Position numbers and translations under genes: made by a program. A stretch of 53,839 bases of DNA, from positions 258,900 through 312,738 of the forward strand of contig WELA01012575.1 of assembly GCA_009602735.1 (NCBI GenBank). Direction: 5' to 3'. The notes under the pieces were generated by a model. It was not told the origin of the DNA. It made no database searches and worked only from the letters and a program-made list of their open reading frames with translations. This document shows positions 12,701 to 22,466 of the stretch, piece after piece (position 1 is the first letter of the stretch; each line of letters opens with the position of its first letter). Source of the stretch: Mesotaenium endlicherianum. Its lineage: Eukaryota; Streptophyta; Zygnematophyceae; Zygnematales; Mesotaeniaceae.

Positions 12701-12922
12701 AGTCAGCCAGCTGCCCTACATGAGGTCAGCACAGGGAAGTGGGACGAGGGCGATGGCAATGAGCAGCAGGCAGTGCCCCCTCTTTGAGGGAGTCGCGCGC
12801 TTGCACCCCTCCCGCTCGTCCAGGTGGCGCCATCTGCAAGCGGGCTAGTTAGCCAGTCCTGTGCCCTCTCCTCTGGCCCACCCATCGAGCGACTGACGGA
12901 CTGAAGGGGGGGGGGGGGGGGN

Positions 12923-12963
<41 letters not shown>

Positions 12964-15900
12964 CGGAGGCGCCGTCATACTTTGGCGCATCCAAGCACAA
13001 GCTGAGCGCATTCTTTGCGCTCATCTTCCGCTACTCCTCTGTGCACCACCCGCTGCTGGCGTCGGCGCTTGCGCGCATCGCGGAGGACAGCGAGAACCGG
13101 CAGGCCATCGGTAAAGACGAGGGCGCCATCCGCCAGATCGTCAGCATGGTGCTGTCCGACACCCAGCACGTCGTAAGAGCGCGCCCTCCCTCCCCTTCCC
13201 CCTCTTTGGCTGTCGAGTAGGTGTAGTGCACATGCGTGCGAGCGCTTGTATAGGCGAGCGGGCGGGTGCTGGCTCCAGCCACTGCTGGTTGCAGCCAAGT
13301 GTTTGGATCAGCGTTGCAACGGCACTCTTGGTCTGCATGCCATGCCAGACGACGAAAGTGTTCTGTGGTCAAGCAGCGATGCCCTCCATGGGCCGGCGTG
13401 GTAGCTGCAGAGTGGGCAGCCAGCTGATGCGCTGCTGCATGCACTCCGCTCAGCCCGGCTGCTGCGGAGGCCCGTGAGAGCTCACAGGCGCACACGACCA
13501 AACGGGGTTGTCACCGGAGGAGGGGCGTGCAGGTGGAGCAGGCGTGCCTGGCGCTGTCGTCGCTGGCGGCGGACGGCGCGCTGGTGCTGCGGCTGATGAA
13601 GGCGGACGTGCTGCAGGCCATCACGTCGCTGCTGCACTCGCGCCAGCCGGAGATCCTCGTCTCGGTGCTGCGCGTGGTGGCCAACCTGGGCTTTTCGGCC
13701 GACGAGGCGGCCGTGCGCCTGCTGTCGCGCGAGACCGTGGCCACGCTGCGCCACCTGTGCAGCCACTCCCACATCCTCGTACCCTCGCCCCCCCCTTCCC
13801 TCCCCCCCCCTCTCCTCTCCCCTTGGGTCCCACTCACTTTGTTGACATGTCCAGAGTCCTCGTGCCCCTGCCTGGCTGGCTGGCTCTCCGCTGACAGCGA
13901 GAGTCGCCAGCAACCGTTGGTGCGGAGAGACCGCATGGGAGTGTGGGAGTCTTTTTTCTGCTCTGAACCTTGTCAGATAAAAGAAAGGGACGGCATCAGT
14001 GATGGGCGGGGAGGCTTTGGGTGCAGGCTTGAGGGCGTTGCCTGACTTAGGTCTGCGGAGATTGCGGGTGACAGCTGCTACCCTGTGGCATATCTGCATC
14101 TTTGGGAGGGAGCGAGAAAAAGAGGAAGGGGTGTGAGTGGTGATGGGATGGGCCAGTGGATGATCTTGACTGCTGGGTGGGCGCGGGCGTGGGGGGGAGC
14201 AGGTGCAGAGGCAGGCGCTGCTGGCGCTGGGCAACCTGGCCTTCTGCCCCAAGAACCGGCGCGCGCTGCTGGCAACGGACGGCCTGCGCGACCTGCTGCT
14301 GCGCATTGCCTCCTACCCGCACACGCACCCCCACGCCCTCAAGGTGCCGGACCAGCTGTCGGCGCACAAGGCCGCTGCCCGCGTGCTCGCCATCCTTGGT
14401 AGGCTGCACGGGCCACCCCTCCCTCTCCGGTTAGTGCTTGCTCCTCTTCCTCTTGTCAGCCGTTTGACAAGAGGATGATGTTATGCATCCGCTCGATGGG
14501 ATTGCGGGCGCCTGTCGCAAAGAGAACACCCATTGGAGTTTTGCGCAATCAGGGGTCTGGCAGCCAACGCCACTGTCGGTAGGATCTTGTACATCGAGTG
14601 ACGCGCATCTTGCCCCTCTCGCCCCTGGTGGCCTGTGTGGTTCTCCCCCTTTCAAGGCTGGCATGTGCGCTCACAAGCAAGTGAGGAAGCCTGACGCTGC
14701 TGGACAGCAACAAATGGGAAGGGGGGAGGGGGGGGGGGGATGCTCCACGCACGATCTCTGGGCCATGGTGGGTGCCATCTCCATCTTGCTGCCGGCTGAA
14801 TATCATAAAGAGAGGGCGGGAGGGGGCCACGTGGCAAGGAGCGGCAGCGCGGGGCATCGTAGAGCAGCAGTAAGTGAGCGCGAGGAGCCCTGGCTGGCCC
14901 TGGCGGATGGCGTGCTGGGAGGGCGCAGGTGAGAACGAGTACCTGCGGCGGGCCACGCGGCGGCGCCCCGTGGGGGTGCGCGGCGTGCGCATCCTGGCCA
15001 TGGACGGCGGCGGCATGCGCGGCATGGCCACCGTGGAGATGCTGCAGCGGCTGGAGAGCGGCACGGGGCGGCGCGTGCACGAGCTCTTCGACGTCATCTG
15101 CGGCACCTCCACGGGCGGCATGCTGGCGGTGGCGCTGGGCGTGAAACGGTACCGGCTGGAGCAGTGCAACGAGGTGTACCGCACGCTGGGCAAGCTGGTG
15201 TTCTCGCAGGCGGAGCAGACGGCGGAGCAGGCCACGTGGCGCGAGAAGCTGGACCAGCTGTACAAGAGCTCCTCGCAGAACATCCGCGTCATGGTCCAGG
15301 GCTCCAAGGTGCTGCTGCGGCTGCTGCTCTCTAGACACGCTCGCTCGCTCTGAAGCTCACTTGCTTGCTTGCGCGCTCGCTGGCGCGGTCTGCACTGGTC
15401 CTCCATTCTGGGCCTGTTTTGCGTGCTCTGCTGACGGTTGCCTGAGGGAGGGGGGGACAGCACACGGCGGTGGAGTTTGAGCGGCTGCTGCGCGAGATGA
15501 CGGCGGACGAGGAGGACGGCGACCTGCTCATCGATTCCGCGCCGCAGGGCGGCCCAAAGGTGCTGGTGGTGGCCACGCTCGTCAGCGTCAACCCCGCCAC
15601 GCCCTTTGTCTTCCGCAACTACCAGGTGACTGTTCACCACCACCCGCTCTTCCTGCAGGAGAGCTGATACTGCGCGTCTAGTGGACGGCGAGCTGCGTTG
15701 CGCTGCTGCTGCTGCTGCTGCTGTCGTAGAAGCAGAGCGCCAGCTGTCCTTACAGAGCATGCTGCTGAGAACTTTGGCAGCACGTGAGGAGAGGGGCTGA
15801 TGCCGGTATCTGGATGGGGGCGAGGGTGGGGGCGCGGCGGGGGGTGGGGGCAGTATCCGCCAGGGGTGCCGGAGGTGCCGCTGTGCACCCCGGAGGGGCC

Positions 15901-18900
15901 GGCGCAGCTGTCGGGCTCGCCAGCGGTGGCATCCGTGCTGACGTCACAAGTTGGGCCGCGCAAGGCGGCGTTTGTGGGCAGCTGCAAGTTCCGGCTGTGG
16001 GAGGCCATCCGCGCGTCGTCGGCCGCGCCCTACTACATCGACGACTTCAACTCTGGTGCTCCTCCCACTCCTCCTGCCCCGGCTTCTGCACTTGCGCCTG
16101 CTCCTGCTCCTGCTCCTGCCCCTGCTCCTGCTCCTCTCTTGTGACACCTGAGCCCCATGCATGCATGGTGCAGCGTCGACAGCAGCAGCAGCTGCAGGAG
16201 AGCCGGTGGAGATTTTGAGGCGGGGAAGAGAGAGAGGCGCAGTCTGACACAGCTCTTTGGCGGGGGCGGGCGGGGGTGGGCGTGCGAGCGTGGCAGGCGG
16301 CAACAGGTGGCAGGACGGGGCCATCGTGGCCAACAACCCGGCGCTGATTGCGGTGCGTGAGGCGCGCCTGCTGTGGCCGGACGCGCCCATCGACTGCATC
16401 GTCTCGCTCGGCTGCGGCCAGGTGCCCCTCAAGGTGAGCTCCATGGGCCTGCCTGCCTGCCTGCTCCTGCTTCCTGACTGCACTTGCGTGTGTGTGATGG
16501 AGACAGATAGATGGCTTGATACGCTGCTGGCACTGGCACCACGTTGCTCTTCCTCATGTTTTTTTTGTAAAGAGGGGAGGACTGCAAATGCGAGGAGGGT
16601 GCGCTCCTCTTTCCAGCCGTGACGCTGTTGCGGTGCCATGTGCTGATGATAGCCACGGGAGGGCATGGGCGTGAGGGTGCACTGGCACTGCAGCCAAGGG
16701 GGAAGGGCGGGTGGCGCATCGCGGACACGGGGCAGGTGCTGGTGGAGAGCGCGTGCTCCATTGAGCGCGCGGAGGAGGCGCTCGACACCTTCCTCCCGCT
16801 CGTCACGCCGCCCATCCGCTACTTCCGCTTCAACCCCAGTCCGTCCCCCTCCACCCCTCCGCCCCTGCTCCTGCACGTGCACTTGCATGCCATGCCATGC
16901 CCTGCCCACTCAACCTACCACGGCTGGTTCCAAGTGGGAGCTGCTGCAGCTCCTCTGTTGCACCCTTCTGCTGGCACTTTCTGCAACTGCCCTTGCCCTT
17001 GCCCACTAACAGCAGCAGCAACAGCGGCAGCTGCGTTCGTCGGCCGGGGCCCTGACCTCATCCCGATGCACGGTGGGAAGGGGGTTTTGCAGTCGACGAG
17101 CGGTGCGGGATGGAGCTGGACGAGACGGACCCGGTGGTGTGGAAGAAGCTGCTGGCGGCCACCGGCGAGTACGTGGACGCCAACAAGGCCGACTTTGACG
17201 CCGCCTGTAGCGTCCTGGCCGCGGGCCTGCCCCCCCCTCCTGCCGCTGCCGCGCCCGGCAACACGCCCCCCTCCTCGGCCGCCGCCAGTGCTGGTATGTG
17301 GCGCCCCCTGCTGGCCCTCCTCGCGCATCATGCTCGTCGGTGTCCCCCCCCCCNNNNNNNNNNNNNNNNNNNNNNNNNNNNNNNNNNNNNNNNNNNNNNN
17401 NNNNNNNNNNNNNNNNNNNNNNNNNNNNNNNNNNNNNNNNNNNNNNNNNNNNNNNNNNNNNNNNNNNNNNNNNNNNNNNNCCCCCCGCCCCCTCTCTTTC
17501 TCACTCTCTCTGTGTGTGTGTGTGCGCGTGTGTGCGTGCTGTGCACGTACGCTCGTGCTGTACTGGCTTGTTGACATTCTTCGTTCTTCGCGTGAATGCA
17601 TGTTGGACAGCAGTTGGTGGTCGTATATGTACACATGGTGAAGCAGCAAGGGGGGGATCGAGTTAGCAGCAGCAGCATCACTGAGGGAGGGAGCGGCATG
17701 TGGCGTGCACAGATGGGGCGACGACGGCGCCTGCTGTGGCAACGGAGCTGGGGTACCGCCGGAAGGTGCTGCTGGTGGAGGGGCGGCGCAGCCCCGACGT
17801 GGACAAGCCCCTGCGCCACCCGGCGGAGCTGCTCTCCTTCCTCTCGCGCCACAGCATCTCCGCCGACATGCACGACACCACCGCGCCCCTCCCCACCCCC
17901 GCCCTTGCCCGCGCCTCCAAGCGGGGGGCCGCAGACAGAGACAGCGGGGGCGGCGTGCCGCCCTCCTCCCCGTCCATGACTCCTCTTCCTCCGCCACCAG
18001 TCAGCCCCCGCTTCGGGTCCCTGGGGCACGCGGCGGGCGGCAGCAGCAGCAGCAGTGTGCCCAACAGCCCGCGCCGGAGCGGCGGCGGCGGCACCGGGGG
18101 CAGCGGCAGCCACAACGTGAGCCCGCGGATCTCGGGCATGGGCATGGGCGTGGGCGTGGGCATGGGCAAGGGCAGGAGTGCGTCCGACCTCAGCGCCCTG
18201 GCGGAGCATGCGCCCTCCTCCCCCTCCCTGGACCACCTGGATGCCCTCCTCCCCCTGGAGCCTGGCGGCGGCAACGGCAGCATGAGCGTGCCAGGCAACG
18301 AGACCCCACTGCGGCGCTACATGTCCGACGAGCACCGCCCGCGGGCCACACCAGGTGCCGCCGCGGCGGCGCATAACAGCGGCAGCGGGCCCTTCAACGG
18401 GTCGCCCCCGTGGGTGCCTGCGTCGGAAGGCAGCCAGGACCTGCCGCCCCCGGCGGTGGCGCTGCTGCACAAGATTGACAGCTCGCCGCAGCTGGGCGTC
18501 ATCCACCTGGCGCTGCATGCCGACGCCCTTGGCTTCATCCTCAGGTGCCCCCGCTCCCCTTTCTTCCCTCCCCTACAGTTGCTCCTCCTTCTCCAGGTTT
18601 GCTGGTGCCTGCCTGGGCTGCAATAGTAGCTCGCCCCACTGGTTGCAGTGGCGGCAGAAGAAGCTCCAGATGTGTGTCTGCCTGGCGCCTGAGGGGGGTA
18701 GTGTAGCAGGAGGAGCATGGGCCGATCAAACGGGGTGCTGGTGGGCGTGCCGTGTGGCAATCACGCGGCAGGGGGCGGTTGGGGCAGGGGGGGGGAGAGG
18801 TAAGTCAATGAGTAGGTGCTGACGGGCGTGCCAAGCGGCAATCCTGGATGGTGTGGGGAAGGGCAGCTGGAGGAGCGATATCATGGCGGTGGCGGAGCCG

Positions 18901-20369
18901 GGCGACATGGCGGACGCGTTTGTGGCGCAGGCGGCCGCGTCCGTGCGCAACGCGCGTCGCCGCGCCATCCGCGCTGGCACGCCCATGCCGCCCGTGCGCA
19001 GCCTGAGCGAGCTGGTGCAGAGCGCGCCGCGCTTCATCATGGCGGGCGGCCTGCACCGCTTCCTCGGCCGCCACACCCAGGTCAGGCGGCGCCATTCCCC
19101 CCCCTCCCCAACCCTCTTCCCCCCCTTTCCTTCTCTTTACGTCCCATCAGACCGTTTATGCTCTCTCTCTCTCTCTCCGCCTTCTTTGTGCTCTCCCTTT
19201 GTCGGTTGCCCCGTGCTTTGGAAGTAGAAAGAACAAGCAGCTGGGCGTGGAGCGCAGTTCGTGCAGGCCCCCGAGACAAGGAGGTAGCTCTTCTCGGCCT
19301 GTCTGGCCTCTTCTTGCGTGTATATAACCAATCGCAGCCGACCGCACAAGCATTTTGGGGGGGAGAGAATTGAGGTGGAGGAGCCGCTATGATTAAAAGG
19401 GAGAGCTGTGGGCTGCTGTGGCATGGGTGTCAGAGCGCGTGTGTGAGCCGCAGCCAGTGGGGTGGTCTGCTTCTGGAGCTCAGAGGAGGAGCTGCTGCCC
19501 TTGCTTCTTATTGGGTTCCTCTCTCTCCCTCACTTGGTATGGGAGTGACAATTGACAAGCTGGTGTCGGCAACTGTGGGCTGGGGGATGGGGACAACAAT
19601 GGAGCAGGTGCTGCCAGATGGCACAGAGGTGGGCTCCTACCTGTTCCGGCGCACGCTGCCAGAGACGCGGCTCATGCCTGACGACGCCCGCTGGATGGTT
19701 AGCACTGCCCCTCCGTCCTCCTCCTGTTCTTGTGCTCTGCTCTGCCTTCAGCTTTCTAGTAGAACGCGGAAATGGACTGTGTAGCTCTGAGGGGGCTGGG
19801 TAAGGAGGAAGGGAGCATGAGGGAGATAGAGAGGGGGCTCCGCTGCCGATGCGGATGCCTGAGGAAGGGGGGGGGGGCAAGCGAGGGGGACGATGATGCA
19901 GGTGGGAGCGTGGCGCGACAGGGTGGTCATCTGCAGCGGCCTGCACCCGCCGCCCCTGTCGATCCTCAATGCCATCCTCGACGCTGGCGCCCGCGCCGTC
20001 ATCGCTCCCGCTCGCAATCCCGCCCCGTCGGCCCTCGACGGCGGCGGCCTGGACAGCGTGTACAACTCCAGGGAGTTTCAGCCCGCTGCGCTGGCACCCC
20101 TCAACCTTGCCGACAACAAGTTTGTGATAGAGGACGAGGAGGAGGAGGAGGAGGAGGAGGAGGACTGCGTGAGCGACATCGAGTACGAGGGGGAGGAGTG
20201 GAAGGCGAGCAAGGACAGCGTGAGGCAGCAGGAGGAGGAGGAGCTCGCTGCCTTTCTGTTTGCTCTCTACGACGGCTTGTATAGGGAGGGACTGGGCGCC
20301 GAGCTTGCGCTCAAGCAGGCCATGGCTGCCCACCCCAAGCAGCACTATAGGTGCCTGTTGCCCAAGTAG
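9789..20369 (+). CDS. LRR-armadillo-patatin phospholipase, plant PHOSPHOLIPASE A I type
   Basis: Acyl hydrolase of membrane glycerolipids. Seventeen exons: 9789-10427, 11006-11153, 11354-11432, 11543-11696, 12963-13172, 13533-13778, 14203-14398, 14929-15308, 15461-15625, 15854-16055, 16297-16433, 16694-16838, 17093-17293, 17713-18544, 18867-19080, 19608-19697 and 19902-20369. All phases close, giving 1501 residues. Order: conserved N-terminal region from MSWMPGWKR; leucine-rich repeats about 205-340; armadillo-like repeats about 345-557; patatin domain about 575-900 with the DGGGMRG oxyanion loop (583-589), nucleophile Ser618 in GTSTG and Asp813 in the DGA motif; Pro/Gly/Ser-rich linker in exon 14; C-terminal domain with RWMVGAWRDR and an acidic run. 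The catalytic dyad is intact. The Arabidopsis protein remembered for comparison is collinear throughout but shorter, mainly in the linker. One intron contains a 127-N gap and another a poly-G tract, neither touching coding sequence. Confidence 0.95.
11815..11941. repeat. (CA)n microsatellite, interrupted
   Basis: A long CA-rich tract with short CG and ACTC interruptions lies in intron 4 of the patatin phospholipase. It produces spurious His/Thr and Cys/Val open frames on both strands. Confidence 0.95.
12906..12959. repeat. Poly-G tract containing one N, next to an exon
   Basis: A run of G interrupted only by N at 12922 ends three bases before exon 5 of the phospholipase (12963), so the acceptor is G-run then CAG. 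The N suggests unresolved length or a contig join inside the homopolymer. Such a tract can form G-quadruplexes and is hard to sequence. Confidence 0.9.
16069..16137. repeat. CTCCTG hexanucleotide-like repeat
   Basis: Imperfect repeats of ctcctg and gctcctgc in intron 10 of the phospholipase, giving a long pyrimidine-rich tract. The tract is intronic. Confidence 0.8.
17354..17480. other. Assembly gap of 127 N
   Basis: Unresolved bases in intron 13 of the phospholipase, flanked by runs of C on both sides. It is likely a collapsed or unsequenced poly-C tract. No exon is expected inside, because exons 13 and 14 join in phase. Confidence 0.95.
18734..18843 (+). repeat. Diverged 29-bp direct repeat, 81-bp spacing
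   Basis: Segments 18734-18762 and 18815-18843 match at about 24 of 29 positions. Both can be read as VL-x-GVP-x-GN. They lie in intron 14, just before exon 15 at 18867, and neither fits the splice phases. Confidence 0.7.
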
Positions 20370-22466
20370 TGGAGTTGTCACCATGATGCGTAAAATGCAG
20401 ATGTCCCCCATTTGGGAGATATGCTTTATGGTCGCTTGTAGTGTGGCATTTCACTTTATCATTTAGAATGGTCACTTGATGTAGGGACCTTACGTGTCCA
20501 GAAAGTTATGGTCCCCTGCCTGTGACATGTTAATTACGAAGTCATACGTAGACGGCGAAATTGATGAAGGTTCATTTGTGGTCTTGTCTGCTTTGACTTT
20601 GTGCGCAACTTCCCTCATTATGTAGTACTTGCATAGCACAGCGACACGGTGCAGTCGGTATGTATGATACCATGTGAGGTGGCCACAAAAGTCTTCTGGC
20701 CACCTCGTAATGTTGCTTCTGTCTACTGTGTGCAATTACCTTGAAAGGCGCGAACAGGCCAGGCACACGAATGTGATCATACGCAATATTTAAGTTTGTT
20801 CTCTTTAAGAGGAGTTACATACCACATTGTCCTCTTCAAGATGTGTCATTTGCATGCAGAGTGATCGCAATCGAATCTCTTTTGAACAATATGCAGGCTT
20901 GTGCTACCATGGCAGGAATTGTAGCCTTGGTTTGGTTGATTGCCAGGAATAGATAGCACATTGGTGTCAAGGCCAAAGTGCGCATATGTGATTAAACACA
21001 AACCTAAGTTGTTCATGTGAATGTAGAACCCAATAGGCGAGCGAAGTTGTGCCACAGTTGGCAATTTATTGTTTTGCTTGCCCAAGAGCAGCCGAAACAA
21101 CTCCTGCCTTCAAACTTCTTTGTAGAGCAGGAACAAATATTAATAATGATTGGTACAAGCCATCACCTAAAATTTAGATGCCTCTGAACTTGGCGCCTCC
21201 TATTCAACTTGTGCAGAGAGGTTCTTTGTCCTTACTTTCGAGATCGTAGAGCATTTAGTGAGGACAAAAGGTCAAGTGGGTCCATGCAAAACAACTGCCA
21301 CGAGATTTCTGCCTCCGTCAATTTGAAATAAGAAATTAGAGAGTCTGACTGAGTGGGTGTCTTGGAGGACTCCGGAGTTGGGGGAATCAGAGTCGAGACT
21401 TTCTACATAAAGAGTCCGAGGTAACAAGCGTACAGAATACTGCAGCACTGCTGCCTGTGAAGACTCTCTCAGCAGTACCTGTCGCGTTTCATCATTTCCC
21501 ACCCAGGTGTCTAATACCACTGTCTTTGTTTTGTATCCATGTTACGTCGCCTGCTGGGAGATTTTCAGCTCAGGTGAGTAAGGTACAGTTTCATTGCTTA
21601 GAATCGGGATACCGATTAGCATGCCACCAGCAGCACTCTTACGAGCGAGGGCGACTTGCAGCGGAATGACCGTTCTCTAAGCTCCACCACTGACGACATA
21701 TTGCATCATGGCGGATCATCTCACAAACACAGCATGCTTCGTAAGGAACAACAACGAAAAATACTGGACAGCAAGAGAAGGCAAAGCCCGCGGCAAGCCT
21801 CATCGCATATCGCTGGGCAGTGCAGGCAGTCATCATCGCCGTCCAGGCATGCCAAAGCATACTCCGTTAGACTCAGATAAGATCAATGTGTGAAGATGAA
21901 AAGGCAGCCTAGTCCTCTTTGTATGCCAGCTTCTTCGCCAAAGCCCAAAGCAAGGGATTGACAGGGTACCTACTACCCGACGTGGTATAACGGTCAAATG
22001 CTCCCACTCGGGGGGCGGGGTGCCTCAGACTCGCCCTTGAGCATCCGTACTAACAAATGGTACTTACGACCTTGTACCAAATAGGTCACGAGGGGTGACA
22101 GTTGGGTGACAGCCCCGTAGTGAACGGCCAAACTGGGCGAGATGGGGCGAGACTGGGCGATGCTGGGCAAGACAGGGCGAGAGGTCGCCTTTTGCTTTGA
22201 CGTGGTATGACTTTGAACAGCTTTTGTATAAATCGGTACCATTCAACTCCGTCCTCTTATCGATAAGGTCAATAAGGTCAAACAAGTCAAGGTCTCCGCC
22301 AAAGAGAAGTTGGTCCGAGTGGGTCCGAGGAGAGCATGAAATTGCATGAAAGAGTACGCTGAGCAGGCCTGGGAAAGGAGAAGGCTCCAGTCTTTTCTTC
22401 GAGGCTTTTCTCAAAATATACTGATGTATTGTTGTTTGAACTTCCAGTGTGAGAGACGAATGAGAG
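20370..22466. other. Intergenic region between phospholipase and PARN
   Basis: About 2.1 kb, AT-rich at first. Two weak candidates were noted: a plus-strand frame 21708-21893 (MADHLTNTACF...) and a minus-strand frame ending at 21909 that reads GAFDRYTTSGRYPV then NPLLWALAKKLAYKED before its stop. They would be tail to tail 16 bp apart. Neither has a recognisable family or a defined start. Confidence 0.4.
22131..22180. repeat. Five tandem 10-bp repeats upstream of PARN
   Basis: Imperfect unit ctgggcgaga repeated five times in exact 10-bp register, with substitutions in most copies. It lies about 290 bp before the PARN start codon. Ten base pairs is one helical turn, so the copies face the same side of the DNA. 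Confidence 0.8.

Noticed and set aside
15944..16909. Long minus-strand open frame of 321 codons
   Set aside because: It lies opposite phospholipase exons 10-12 and arises from GC-rich codon bias; the plus-strand frame has the conserved motifs.
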